From Cytophagales bacterium CG12_big_fil_rev_8_21_14_0_65_40_12 (GTDB taxonomy: Bacteria > Bacteroidota > Bacteroidia > Cytophagales > Cyclobacteriaceae): a stretch of DNA of 47,451 bases. The notes below the pieces were generated by a model. The model was not told where the DNA came from. It saw only the letters and a program-made list of their open reading frames with translations, and ran no database searches. Positions 40,829 through 47,451 of the stretch are shown piece after piece; within the stretch, counting starts at the first letter, position 1; every line of letters starts with the position of its first letter. A program made the translations under genes and the position numbers. The DNA is taken from positions 178 through 47,628 of the forward strand of contig PCUU01000017.1 in NCBI GenBank assembly GCA_002786855.1, written 5' to 3'.

Positions 40829-43018
40829 TTAATTTGCGTGTTCTGAATGGAATTTAATTCTGATCAAGCGAAGGTCTTCACTGGTGATATCTTCATCAGC
40901 GAACTCGTCTAGCGCTAGCTGAATGTCATCAGATTCGGCATTCATAAAATAATCCATGATATCAGAGAGGAAGTCATCGTCCATGATTTGTTCCAGGTAA
41001 TAATCAAGGTTAAGTTTTGTGCCTGAAAAACAGATGATTTCCATCTCATCCAATAGCTCTTCCATAGACCATCCTTTGACCTCAGCCACTTCTTCCAAAT
41101 CAATCTTCCTATCGATTTGTTGAATGATGTAAATCTTGTTTTTAGATTTCGCACCGGAAGATTTGATGACCACCACATCCTCAATATCAATGTCATTGTC
41201 TTCAACATACTTGTTGATGAGCTTGAGGAAGGAGTCCCCAAATTTCTGGACCTTGCCCATTCCAATACCGTTGACATTGGCCAATGCTTCTTTTGTGGTA
41301 GGGTAAGTAGTGGCCATTTCTTGGAGCGAAGGCTCTTGCACAATGGCATAAGGTGGTAAATTATGCTGTTTTGCCATTTTTCTTTGTTCGGCTTTTAACA
41401 AATCAAAAAGCACGGGATCGAAAGATTGGCCCGCAGACTGGGCGGCTGATGGTTCGTTGCTTTCGTCATCATCTGCATCCACATCGCTGAAGTCATGGTC
41501 TTTGCTGAGTTTGATCGAAGTTGGGTTTTTCAAGAATTTATAACCCTTTTCGCTCATTTTCAAAACTCCAATGTTTTCAATGTCCTTGGTGATGAATTCG
41601 TAAAGCATGGTTTGCCTCACTATGGATTTCCAAAAACTTTCATCCTCTTTTGCACCAGCTCCAAAAATGGGCAATTTGTCGTGCTTGTAGCTTTTAATGT
41701 ACTGGTTATGCGAGCCTCGGATTACGCTGACCAAATGGCCTAGCCCAAAGCGTTCGTCCGTTTGTTTCACTGCCTCAATCGCAATCTTTACGAAGTCTTT
41801 TCCTTCAAAGGTTTCGCGCTGATAGCGACAATTATCACACATGCCAGTTTCTTTACAAGCTGTGTCATCATATTCTTCACCAAAGTAGTGGAGGAGTTGT
41901 TTTCTTCTGCAAACCGTAGATTCGGCATAAAAACTCATTTCATCCAATAGAATTTTAGAGTTTTCTTTTTCGGTAACGGGTTTGTCTTTGTTGAATTTCT
42001 CTAGTTTCAGGATGTCCGAATAGCTGTAGAACATAATACATTGGCCTTCGAGCCCATCTCGGCCAGCCCGTCCTGTTTCTTGGTAATAGCCCTCAAGCGA
42101 TTTTGGAACATCGTAATGAATGACAAATCTTACGTCCGGTTTGTCGATGCCCATTCCAAAGGCGATGGTAGCGACAATCACATCTACTTCTTCGTTCAAG
42201 AAATCATCTTGATTTTTGATCCGAACGTCAGGATCAAAACCTGCGTGGTAGGGCCTGGCACTAAAACCATTGACTTGAAGGAAGTTGGCAATTTCTTCTA
42301 CCTTTTTTCTGCTAAGGCAATAGATAATTCCAGACTTGCCTTTGTTCTCACGCATGAATTTAATGAGCTGCTTTTTGATCGACTTCTTTGGTCGCACCTC
42401 GTAATAAAGGTTTTCTCGATTGAAAGAAGATTTAAAAACATCTGCACTTTCCATTTGCAGATTGCGCTGAATATCGAGTTGAACTTTTGGCGTTGCTGTG
42501 GCGGTAAGCGCGATAATTGGCAAATCGCCAAGCATGTCTATAATGCTTTTTATTCTTCTGTATTCTGGCCTAAAATCGTGTCCCCATTCTGAAATACAAT
42601 GCGCTTCATCAATCGCTGCGAATGAAATATTGGCTTGTTTCAGAAACTCTATGTTTTCTTCTTTGGTCAACGACTCAGGGGCCACATAAAGTAGCTTAAC
42701 ATCACCAGCCAATACTGCTTTTTTCAGCTTGTTGATTTCCGTTCTTGACATGGTGGAGTTCAAAAAACGTGCGTTGATGCCCACCGCATTCATCTGATCC
42801 ACTTGATTTTTCATCAGGGCGATCAGCGGTGAAATTACTACTGCCGTACCCGGCCTAAGAATGGCGGGCATTTGGTAACACATTGATTTTCCGGCACCTG
42901 TGGGCATAATCACGAACGTATTTCGGCCTGCCAATATATTTTGTATCACTGGTTCTTGGTTGCCTCTAAAGCTGTCATACCCAAAAACCTCCTTAAGTTT
43001 TTTCCTGATTTCCTGCAC
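40829..43018 (-). CDS. recQ: ATP-dependent DNA helicase RecQ
   Basis: The 729-residue superfamily II helicase unwinds DNA in recombinational repair. The start is GTG at 43016-43018. The helicase core has motif I MPTGAGKSMCYQ (about 37-48), DEAH at AIDEAHCISEWGHDF, the aromatic-rich loop FRPEY, motif III TATATP, motif VI QETGRAGRDG, and the zinc-binding Cys residues (CRRKQLLHYFGEE, then CKETGMCDNC). The RQC domain follows (to about 500), then an HRDC domain (about 530-600), and a further about 110-residue acidic tail. The total is longer than E. coli RecQ (about 610), the difference being this tail, which is common in Bacteroidota. It is divergent from kdsD with an 81-base shared upstream region. 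Confidence 0.95.
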   Translation of the reverse strand: MQEIRKKLKEVFGYDSFRGNQEPVIQNILAGRNTFVIMPTGAGKSMCYQMPAILRPGTAVVISPLIALMKNQVDQMNAVGINARFLNSTMSRTEINKLKKAVLAGDVKLLYVAPESLTKEENIEFLKQANISFAAIDEAHCISEWGHDFRPEYRRIKSIIDMLGDLPIIALTATATPKVQLDIQRNLQMESADVFKSSFNRENLYYEVRPKKSIKKQLIKFMRENKGKSGIIYCLSRKKVEEIANFLQVNGFSARPYHAGFDPDVRIKNQDDFLNEEVDVIVATIAFGMGIDKPDVRFVIHYDVPKSLEGYYQETGRAGRDGLEGQCIMFYSYSDILKLEKFNKDKPVTEKENSKILLDEMSFYAESTVCRRKQLLHYFGEEYDDTACKETGMCDNCRYQRETFEGKDFVKIAIEAVKQTDERFGLGHLVSVIRGSHNQYIKSYKHDKLPIFGAGAKEDESFWKSIVRQTMLYEFITKDIENIGVLKMSEKGYKFLKNPTSIKLSKDHDFSDVDADDDESNEPSAAQSAGQSFDPVLFDLLKAEQRKMAKQHNLPPYAIVQEPSLQEMATTYPTTKEALANVNGIGMGKVQKFGDSFLKLINKYVEDNDIDIEDVVVIKSSGAKSKNKIYIIQQIDRKIDLEEVAEVKGWSMEELLDEMEIICFSGTKLNLDYYLEQIMDDDFLSDIMDYFMNAESDDIQLALDEFADEDITSEDLRLIRIKFHSEHAN

Positions 43019-43065
43019 TCTTTCTATAATTCTGATGAGTTTTAAAAAACGTCTATGCGAATCAT

Positions 43066-43073
43066 TATCTTTG
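43066..43073 (+). promoter_or_regulatory. -7 promoter element of the arabinose-5-phosphate isomerase gene
   Basis: TATCTTTG (43066-43073) matches the Bacteroidota -7 consensus TAnnTTTG, 26 bases before the TTG start. The -33 element is not obvious. Confidence 0.5.
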
Positions 43074-43099
43074 TCGCGTAAATTTCAAACGCCATTAAG

Positions 43100-44068
43100 T
43101 TGAAATTAGCGAAAAATATTCAAACCACAGCTAAAAATACACTTCTCAAAGAAGCCGAAGCGATTCGGCAAATTTCAGAATATATTGACGACAGTTTCGA
43201 AACTATCGTTTCTTTAATTTTAAATCTTAAAGGAAGGGTAGTAGTGACTGGCGTTGGCAAAAGCGCCATTATAGCCAACAAGATTGTGGCCACACTCAAT
43301 TCTACTGGAACGCCCTCTATTTTTATGCATGCGGCAGATGCAATTCATGGCGATCTCGGTATGGTATTGCCCCAAGACGCGGTGATTTGTATTTCCAAAA
43401 GCGGCAATACGCCAGAAATTAAGGTACTTGTACCATTGATTAAAAGGACAGGAGCCACATTGATTGCTTTGGTTAGCAATGTGGATTCGCAATTGGCCAA
43501 AGCAGCTGATTTTGTTTTGAATGCCACGATTAGCGAAGAAGCTGACCCCAATAACTTGGCACCTACTACCAGCACTACCGTACATATGGCCCTTGGCGAT
43601 GCGCTGGCCGTGTGTCTTTTGGAAGCTAGGGGTTTCAGTAGTGAGGATTTTGCCAAGTATCACCCTGGAGGCTCGCTTGGAAAGCAATTGTATTTGAAGG
43701 TAGACGATATTTACCCTCAGAATGCATTGCCAATAGTGAAGGAAACTGAGCTTGTTAAAATGAGTTTGCTTGTGATTTCAAAAGCCCGATTAGGGGCAAC
43801 GGCAGTTGTGGATGAGCAAGGCAAATTATCAGGTATTTTTACAGATGGGGATATTAGGCGCATGCTCGAAAAAGACATGACTTTCGAAGGAAAGACGGTG
43901 GGCGAGGTGATGTCCAAAAATCCCAAAACGATTGCTAAAGGGGAGTTTGCCATTAGAGCAATGAACCAAATGAGGCAATATTCGATCAACCACTTAGTAG
44001 TTTTGGATGGGGAAGAAATCGTAGGATTCATTCACATTCAAGATTTAGTCAACGAAGGAATAGTATAA
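43100..44068 (+). CDS. kdsD: Arabinose-5-phosphate isomerase (KdsD/GutQ family)
   Basis: The 322-residue enzyme converts D-ribulose 5-phosphate to D-arabinose 5-phosphate, the first step to Kdo. A SIS domain (about 40-175) shows VVVTGVGKSAI, CISKSGNTPEI, HAADAIHGDLGM and YHPGGSLGKQL; two CBS domains follow (about 205-260 and 270-322: DIRRMLEKDM, INHLVVLDGEEIVG). The start is TTG at 43100; a TAA seven codons upstream and the absence of ATG/GTG leave TTG as the best choice, and a -7 promoter box lies 26 bases before it. It is followed by manC after 2 bases, giving a nucleotide-sugar operon for the outer membrane. Confidence 0.93.
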   Translation: MKLAKNIQTTAKNTLLKEAEAIRQISEYIDDSFETIVSLILNLKGRVVVTGVGKSAIIANKIVATLNSTGTPSIFMHAADAIHGDLGMVLPQDAVICISKSGNTPEIKVLVPLIKRTGATLIALVSNVDSQLAKAADFVLNATISEEADPNNLAPTTSTTVHMALGDALAVCLLEARGFSSEDFAKYHPGGSLGKQLYLKVDDIYPQNALPIVKETELVKMSLLVISKARLGATAVVDEQGKLSGIFTDGDIRRMLEKDMTFEGKTVGEVMSKNPKTIAKGEFAIRAMNQMRQYSINHLVVLDGEEIVGFIHIQDLVNEGIV

Positions 44069-44070
44069 TC

Positions 44071-45141
44071 ATGGAACATAATTATGTAGTGATCATGGCG
44101 GGCGGAATCGGCAGTAGATTTTGGCCATACAGCCGTGCGGAGAAACCCAAGCAATTTTTGGATGTTTTGGGAACGGGACGCTCACTTCTGCAAATGACGT
44201 ATGATCGCTTTTTGGCACTTTGTCCTAGCGAGAATTTCTATATCATCACAAATCAGCGCTATTATGATATTGTGAAGGAACAACTGCCAGAATTGTCTGA
44301 TGATCAAATTCTATTGGAGCCAATTGGAAGAAATACCGCAGCGGCCGTTGCTTATCCGGCCTTCAAAATCAAACAGAAAGATCCTGCTGGTATCATGGTT
44401 GTTGCGCCTTCAGACCATGTGGTTTTTAAAGAGAATTTATTTGTTGATAATCTTCGAACAGCGATAAAGGCAGCTTCAGGTTCAGAAAAGTTGATTACTT
44501 TGGGCATTGTGCCTAGCAGGCCAGAAACAGGTTATGGCTATATACAATATCATTCCAGCCCGCTTAAAAAGGTGAAAAAAGTAAAGACTTTTACCGAAAA
44601 ACCAGAGCTTGAACTGGCTAAAAAGTTTTTGGAAAGCGGTGATTTCGTTTGGAATGCGGGTATTTTCATATGGTCTATCGAGTCCATTACTAAGGCATTT
44701 CACACCCATTTGACCGATATGGCAGTGATATTTGAAGAAGGAAGTGGACTTTACTACACCGAAAGCGAGCAAAAATTTATTGATACCGCCTACGCACAAT
44801 GTAAAAGTGTTTCTATTGACTACGGTATTATGGAGAAGGCCGTGAATGTCTACATGGTAAAGGGTAAGTTTGATTGGTCGGATTTAGGTAGTTGGGATTC
44901 GCTTCATGAAATCCGGGACAAGGACAAAAACGGCAATGTAGTGGATGGAACGGCCCTGCTATATGATTCCAAAAATTGCTACGTAAAGGGGCCAGACGAC
45001 CTCCTCATTGTAGCACAAGACCTTGATGGTTACTTAGTGACCAAATCCGATAATGTACTTTTGATTTGCAAGAAGGACGCAGAGAAAAAATTCAGGGATT
45101 TTTTAGCTGACGCCAAGACCAAGGGCGAACAATTTAGTTAG
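44071..45141 (+). CDS. manC: Mannose-1-phosphate guanylyltransferase
   Basis: The 356-residue cytoplasmic enzyme makes GDP-mannose from mannose 1-phosphate and GTP. The nucleotidyltransferase signature MAGGIGSRFWPYSRAEKPKQ (9-28) includes GxGxRxxPxSxxxxPKQ. Further marks are EPIGRNTAAAVAYPA, APSDHVV, ETGYGYIQYH, TFTEKPE, GDFVWNAGIFIW and FDWSDLGSWDSL. It is the single-domain form without the C-terminal phosphomannose isomerase domain of AlgA-type enzymes, so length is normal. It overlaps nothing and follows kdsD by 2 bases; the two supply Kdo and GDP-mannose for surface polysaccharide, though their coupling is only by position. Confidence 0.94.
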   Translation: MEHNYVVIMAGGIGSRFWPYSRAEKPKQFLDVLGTGRSLLQMTYDRFLALCPSENFYIITNQRYYDIVKEQLPELSDDQILLEPIGRNTAAAVAYPAFKIKQKDPAGIMVVAPSDHVVFKENLFVDNLRTAIKAASGSEKLITLGIVPSRPETGYGYIQYHSSPLKKVKKVKTFTEKPELELAKKFLESGDFVWNAGIFIWSIESITKAFHTHLTDMAVIFEEGSGLYYTESEQKFIDTAYAQCKSVSIDYGIMEKAVNVYMVKGKFDWSDLGSWDSLHEIRDKDKNGNVVDGTALLYDSKNCYVKGPDDLLIVAQDLDGYLVTKSDNVLLICKKDAEKKFRDFLADAKTKGEQFS

Positions 45142-45170
45142 CCCCAATCCGCCCTTTACTGAAATCATAA

Positions 45171-45611
45171 ATGTCGAAACCAAGAAAGGACGAACCATTA
45201 AAGACGCCTCAATACAAAGGTGGAATGGCGGCATTAAAAAAATTTATTACTCAAAATCTTATATACCCTCAACAAGCACTCGATGCCAAAATTGAAGGAG
45301 ATGTTGAAGTGGCCTATGATGTAGACGGTTTAGGACGGATAAAGAATGTGCGGATTTTGTCTGGAATCGGCCATGGATGCGATGAAGAAGTCATCCGATT
45401 GATCAATTCGCTGGTCTACCAAACCGCTATTAACAAAGGGAAAAACACGCTCACCCATAAAAAATTGAAAATCAACTTTAAGCTGCCGGCAGCAAAACCC
45501 GCAGGCCTTAGTTTTAATTACGAGCTAAAAAAGAATTTGCCCGTCACCGAAAAACCAACAGCGGTGAAACCAACGCTCAGTTACACTATTTCTATAAAAA
45601 GAAAAGATTAG
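45171..45611 (+). CDS. TonB C-terminal-domain protein without membrane anchor
   Basis: The 146-residue product contains a TonB_C domain at about 14-105: YKGGMAALKKFITQNLIYPQ, DAKIEGDVEVAYDVDGLGRI, VRILSGIGHGCDEEVIRLI. This is the pattern of Bacteroidota energy-transducer C-domains. No TM helix, signal peptide or Pro-rich linker precedes it, because the domain starts 13 residues from the N-terminus. The last 40 residues (from KPAGLSFNYE) are basic and unstructured-looking, with many Lys/Pro. Without an anchor it cannot be a classical TonB. It may be a cytoplasmic relative or a piece of a larger scheme. It follows manC by 29 bases. Confidence 0.7.
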   Translation: MSKPRKDEPLKTPQYKGGMAALKKFITQNLIYPQQALDAKIEGDVEVAYDVDGLGRIKNVRILSGIGHGCDEEVIRLINSLVYQTAINKGKNTLTHKKLKINFKLPAAKPAGLSFNYELKKNLPVTEKPTAVKPTLSYTISIKRKD

Positions 45612-45705
45612 TTGTTGAAAATAAGGTTGTCGGAAGATTGAACACGAGTTTAATTTGAATTAAATTCTGCTTAACTTTTGTCCTCTTCAACCAAATTCAT
45701 TTTTT

Positions 45706-46410
45706 ATGGACAACGAAATAGAACAAATCATCAGGTGGATTGCCGCAGGTATTATTATCCTTATCGAATTAGTAGTACTGTTTAATTTATTCACCAATAA
45801 GAACAGCAAGCTTCAGGTGCTCATCAAAGACATGAGTGCTCAAAATGAAATTAAATACATGTCGTACAGCTATTCGAGGTCTCAACTTTTTTGGTGGACC
45901 ATCATTGTGCTTACCTGTTTTGCGATTGACATGGCCATGACAGGCGCGAGCAATGGCATTATGAACAGCACAGCCCTCACTTTATTGGGCATCAGTGCAG
46001 GTACCACAGTAGCGGGTCGAGTAATTGATAATAGCCAGAGTAGTGATCCTTCCATTGAGATGCACCAAGATTCTAAATCTCAAGGTTTTTGGATGGATAT
46101 CCTTTCAGATCAAAACGGAGTGAGTATTCACCGATTCCAAGCAGTCTTGTTTAATATTGGCTTTGGTATTGCCTTTATTTCACAATTCATCAGCAATATT
46201 CCAGACCATATTACTTTGGGAGTGGCGGTTCCTTTTGCAGATTTTGACAACACCACTTTGGGTTTGATCGGCTTGAGTGCTGGTACTTATGCGACATTGA
46301 AATTCAATGAGAATTTATCGCCTGCACGTGCGGAGTCTGCGCCAGTAGTTCCACCACCACCAGTCAAGTCTACAACTTCAACGGAAACGTCAACCGATAA
46401 AGAGGCTTAA
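45706..46410 (+). CDS. Multi-pass membrane protein of unknown function
   Basis: The 234-residue protein has predicted TM helices at about 10-28, 62-80, 88-110 and 148-165, and a more polar helix at about 175-200. Notable local sequence is SYSRSQLFWWTIIVL before the second helix and TAEROBIC-free but conserved-looking LLGISAGTTVAGRVIDN and GLIGLSAGTYATLKF, two copies of a G-[IL]-S-A-G-T-x-[AV] pattern, suggesting an internal duplication. The tail is Pro/Ser/Thr-rich. Family not recognised. It is ended by a terminator 29 bases after the stop. The upstream region has TAACTTTTG-like AT-rich sequence but no consensus box. Confidence 0.6.
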   Translation: MDNEIEQIIRWIAAGIIILIELVVLFNLFTNKNSKLQVLIKDMSAQNEIKYMSYSYSRSQLFWWTIIVLTCFAIDMAMTGASNGIMNSTALTLLGISAGTTVAGRVIDNSQSSDPSIEMHQDSKSQGFWMDILSDQNGVSIHRFQAVLFNIGFGIAFISQFISNIPDHITLGVAVPFADFDNTTLGLIGLSAGTYATLKFNENLSPARAESAPVVPPPPVKSTTSTETSTDKEA

Positions 46411-46438
46411 AAAATTTACCTTCTTGGGAAAATATAAA

Positions 46439-46481
46439 GCTCACCTTCGATTAAAATTCTGCCCGAGGGTGAGCTTTTTTT
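46439..46481 (+). terminator. Rho-independent terminator
   Basis: GCTCACC (46439-46445) and GGTGAGC (46468-46474) pair and are followed by seven T; the 22-base loop is long but the stem is perfect. Confidence 0.75.
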
Positions 46482-46576
46482 GTTAGCATGAAATTATTGA
46501 TACTAATCAATTCACCCCTGTTCTAATTCAATTTTTTAGAAGATTCACTTCGTATCGATCACACGCCTTTATTATA

Positions 46577-46960
46577 TCAGATAAATATTTCTTGGCTTGA
46601 TCCGTCATAAATCAATACTTTGGTTTGCTCAATACTCTTTTTTAAATAAGGATTTTTTACGGAATCTTGGGTAAGCAAGTCAATGCGCCTGTTGAAAAAT
46701 GTTTCGAATTCATCCCAAATGGAAATTAATAGTTCACCTCTTTCTAAAGGGTCAGATTCAGATAGTTCAATCAAAAGATCAATGTCGCTGGATTCCTTAT
46801 TAAAACTATCTTGAATAGATGATCCAAAAGCATAAAGCCATTTGACCTTATGTTTGCTACAAATTTCTAGAAAAGACTCTTGTTGATTCGATATGTGCTC
46901 CTGAATGAACATAGACAAAGATAAAGTATTTTGATTTAGATTGAACCTTAAATAATCCAT
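46577..46960 (-). CDS. MNT-type nucleotidyltransferase domain protein
   Basis: From the ATG at 46958-46960 the product is 127 residues. The polymerase-beta-like nucleotidyltransferase signature is visible: G-S-x(10)-D-x-D in FGSSIQDSFNKESSDIDLLI, with a third acidic residue in RRIDLLTQDSV. MntA-type enzymes AMPylate a partner HEPN toxin in type VII toxin-antitoxin pairs. No HEPN gene is visible on either side (upstream is an aminotransferase on the other strand, downstream a membrane protein gene on the other strand), so the enzyme looks orphan. A TTG six codons upstream is a less likely start. Confidence 0.75.
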   Translation of the reverse strand: MDYLRFNLNQNTLSLSMFIQEHISNQQESFLEICSKHKVKWLYAFGSSIQDSFNKESSDIDLLIELSESDPLERGELLISIWDEFETFFNRRIDLLTQDSVKNPYLKKSIEQTKVLIYDGSSQEIFI

Positions 46961-47006
46961 GGCGCTTTGATTTGTCAAACTGCTCTGGGCTCTTTAACTT
47001 CCAAGC

Positions 47007-47451
47007 ATGCATATCACTTCTAAACTACCTAATGTAGGTACCACCATATTCTCCGTTATGTCAAAAATGGCGAATGAGTATGGTGCAATCAATTTAGCGC
47101 AAGGCTTTCCTGATTTTCCAGTAGATGAAAACCTAATTGAAAGGGTAAATCATTACATGAAGCTTGGGATGAATCAATATGCCCCAATGCCCGGAGTCGC
47201 AGAATTGAGAAAAGCAATCGCTCATAAAGTAGAAGGAAGCTATGGCTATAAGCCAAATGTCGATACCGAAATAACCGTTACCTGTGGTGCTATTGAGGCC
47301 ATAATGAGTACGGTTTCTGCTTTGATCAATGTAGGTGATGAAGTCATCATTATGGATCCTGCCTATGATGCTTACGAGCCGATCATTCATTTACAAGGCG
47401 CAAAGGCCATCTCAGTCCCACTCTTGCAGCCTGATTATTCTATTGATTGGT
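47007..47451 (+). CDS. Class I/II aminotransferase (methionine/kynurenine aminotransferase-like), 3' part outside the window
   Basis: The first 148 codons are present from the ATG at 47007 and run off the window edge. The N-terminus starts MHITSKLPNVGTTIFSVMSK, followed by NLAQGFPDFPVDE, QYAPMPGVAELRKAIAHKV, TVTCGAIEAIMS and DEVIIMDPAYDAYEP. This is the PLP-dependent fold-type I pattern of YbdL-type methionine aminotransferases. The PLP lysine lies beyond the window. The minus-strand frame across it is a shadow. Divergent to the nucleotidyltransferase gene with 46 bases between. Confidence 0.93.
   Translation, partial: MHITSKLPNVGTTIFSVMSKMANEYGAINLAQGFPDFPVDENLIERVNHYMKLGMNQYAPMPGVAELRKAIAHKVEGSYGYKPNVDTEITVTCGAIEAIMSTVSALINVGDEVIIMDPAYDAYEPIIHLQGAKAISVPLLQPDYSIDW

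Noticed and set aside
42041-42592. 183-codon plus-strand ORF inside recQ
   Set aside because: Antisense shadow of recQ, no signal peptide or known motif.
1-47451. CRISPR array
   Set aside because: No regularly spaced direct repeats with unique spacers are present; repeated elements here are few and irregularly placed.

Overview
The window looks like a chromosomal segment of a gliding member of the Bacteroidota, probably Cytophagales-like. The reasons are a GldH gliding lipoprotein behind a RicT/PSP1 gene, promoters with the -7 box TAnnTTTG in front of the tRNA-Leu and the arabinose-5-phosphate isomerase, very weak Shine-Dalgarno sequences, a PadR regulator coupled to an FtsX-type permease with an N-terminal prefix domain, and many secreted or outer-membrane proteins. 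This assignment is an inference from gene content; no rRNA or other phylogenetic marker was aligned.

Layout. 1-6.4 kb: PadR/permease pair, then on the minus strand a TPR secreted protein, a DUF2306-like membrane protein and a LytS/LytTR two-component pair. 6.4-11.1 kb: an accessory region with few or broken core genes. It holds dispersed repeats and a 1162-bp cassette bounded by repeated core sites and an attC-like palindrome, which carries a free-standing proteasome-beta-like Ntn hydrolase and a degenerate tRNA. It continues with an HNH-like zinc protein, an MDMPI/DinB-fold protein, a 92-bp element with perfect 16-bp inverted ends, and a decayed Fic gene that keeps its putative double operator. 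11.1-19.5 kb: mostly minus-strand envelope functions (DUF2141, MltB-type transglycosylase, a coiled-coil/barrel protein with a small partner) and a LiaF-like / gamma-glutamyltranspeptidase / amidohydrolase operon. 19.6 kb: tRNA-Leu(GAG) with promoter and terminator.

20.1-25.3 kb is the most interesting block: an outer-membrane beta-barrel flanked by Ig-like domains (usher-like), a PapD-like periplasmic chaperone and two related secreted proteins sharing the ending TLAEDL. Together they look like a Bacteroidota counterpart of chaperone-usher fibre assembly. A strong terminator separates the probable major subunit, which has codons like those of highly expressed genes, from the minor one.

25.3-33.7 kb: M42 aminopeptidase, an unknown protein, a minus-strand operon (DUF5916 barrel, ACP phosphodiesterase with a probable ATT start, a membrane protein, CrcB fluoride channel), a methyltransferase and an amidohydrolase. 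33.8-37.8 kb: a 1331-residue UPF1/DNA2-type helicase. 37.8-43 kb: the minus-strand series recQ-purD-ricT-gldH. 43.1-47.4 kb: arabinose-5-phosphate isomerase and mannose-1-phosphate guanylyltransferase (cell-surface sugar supply), a TonB C-terminal domain protein without a membrane anchor, a multi-pass membrane protein, an MNT-type nucleotidyltransferase and the first third of a class I aminotransferase cut by the window edge.
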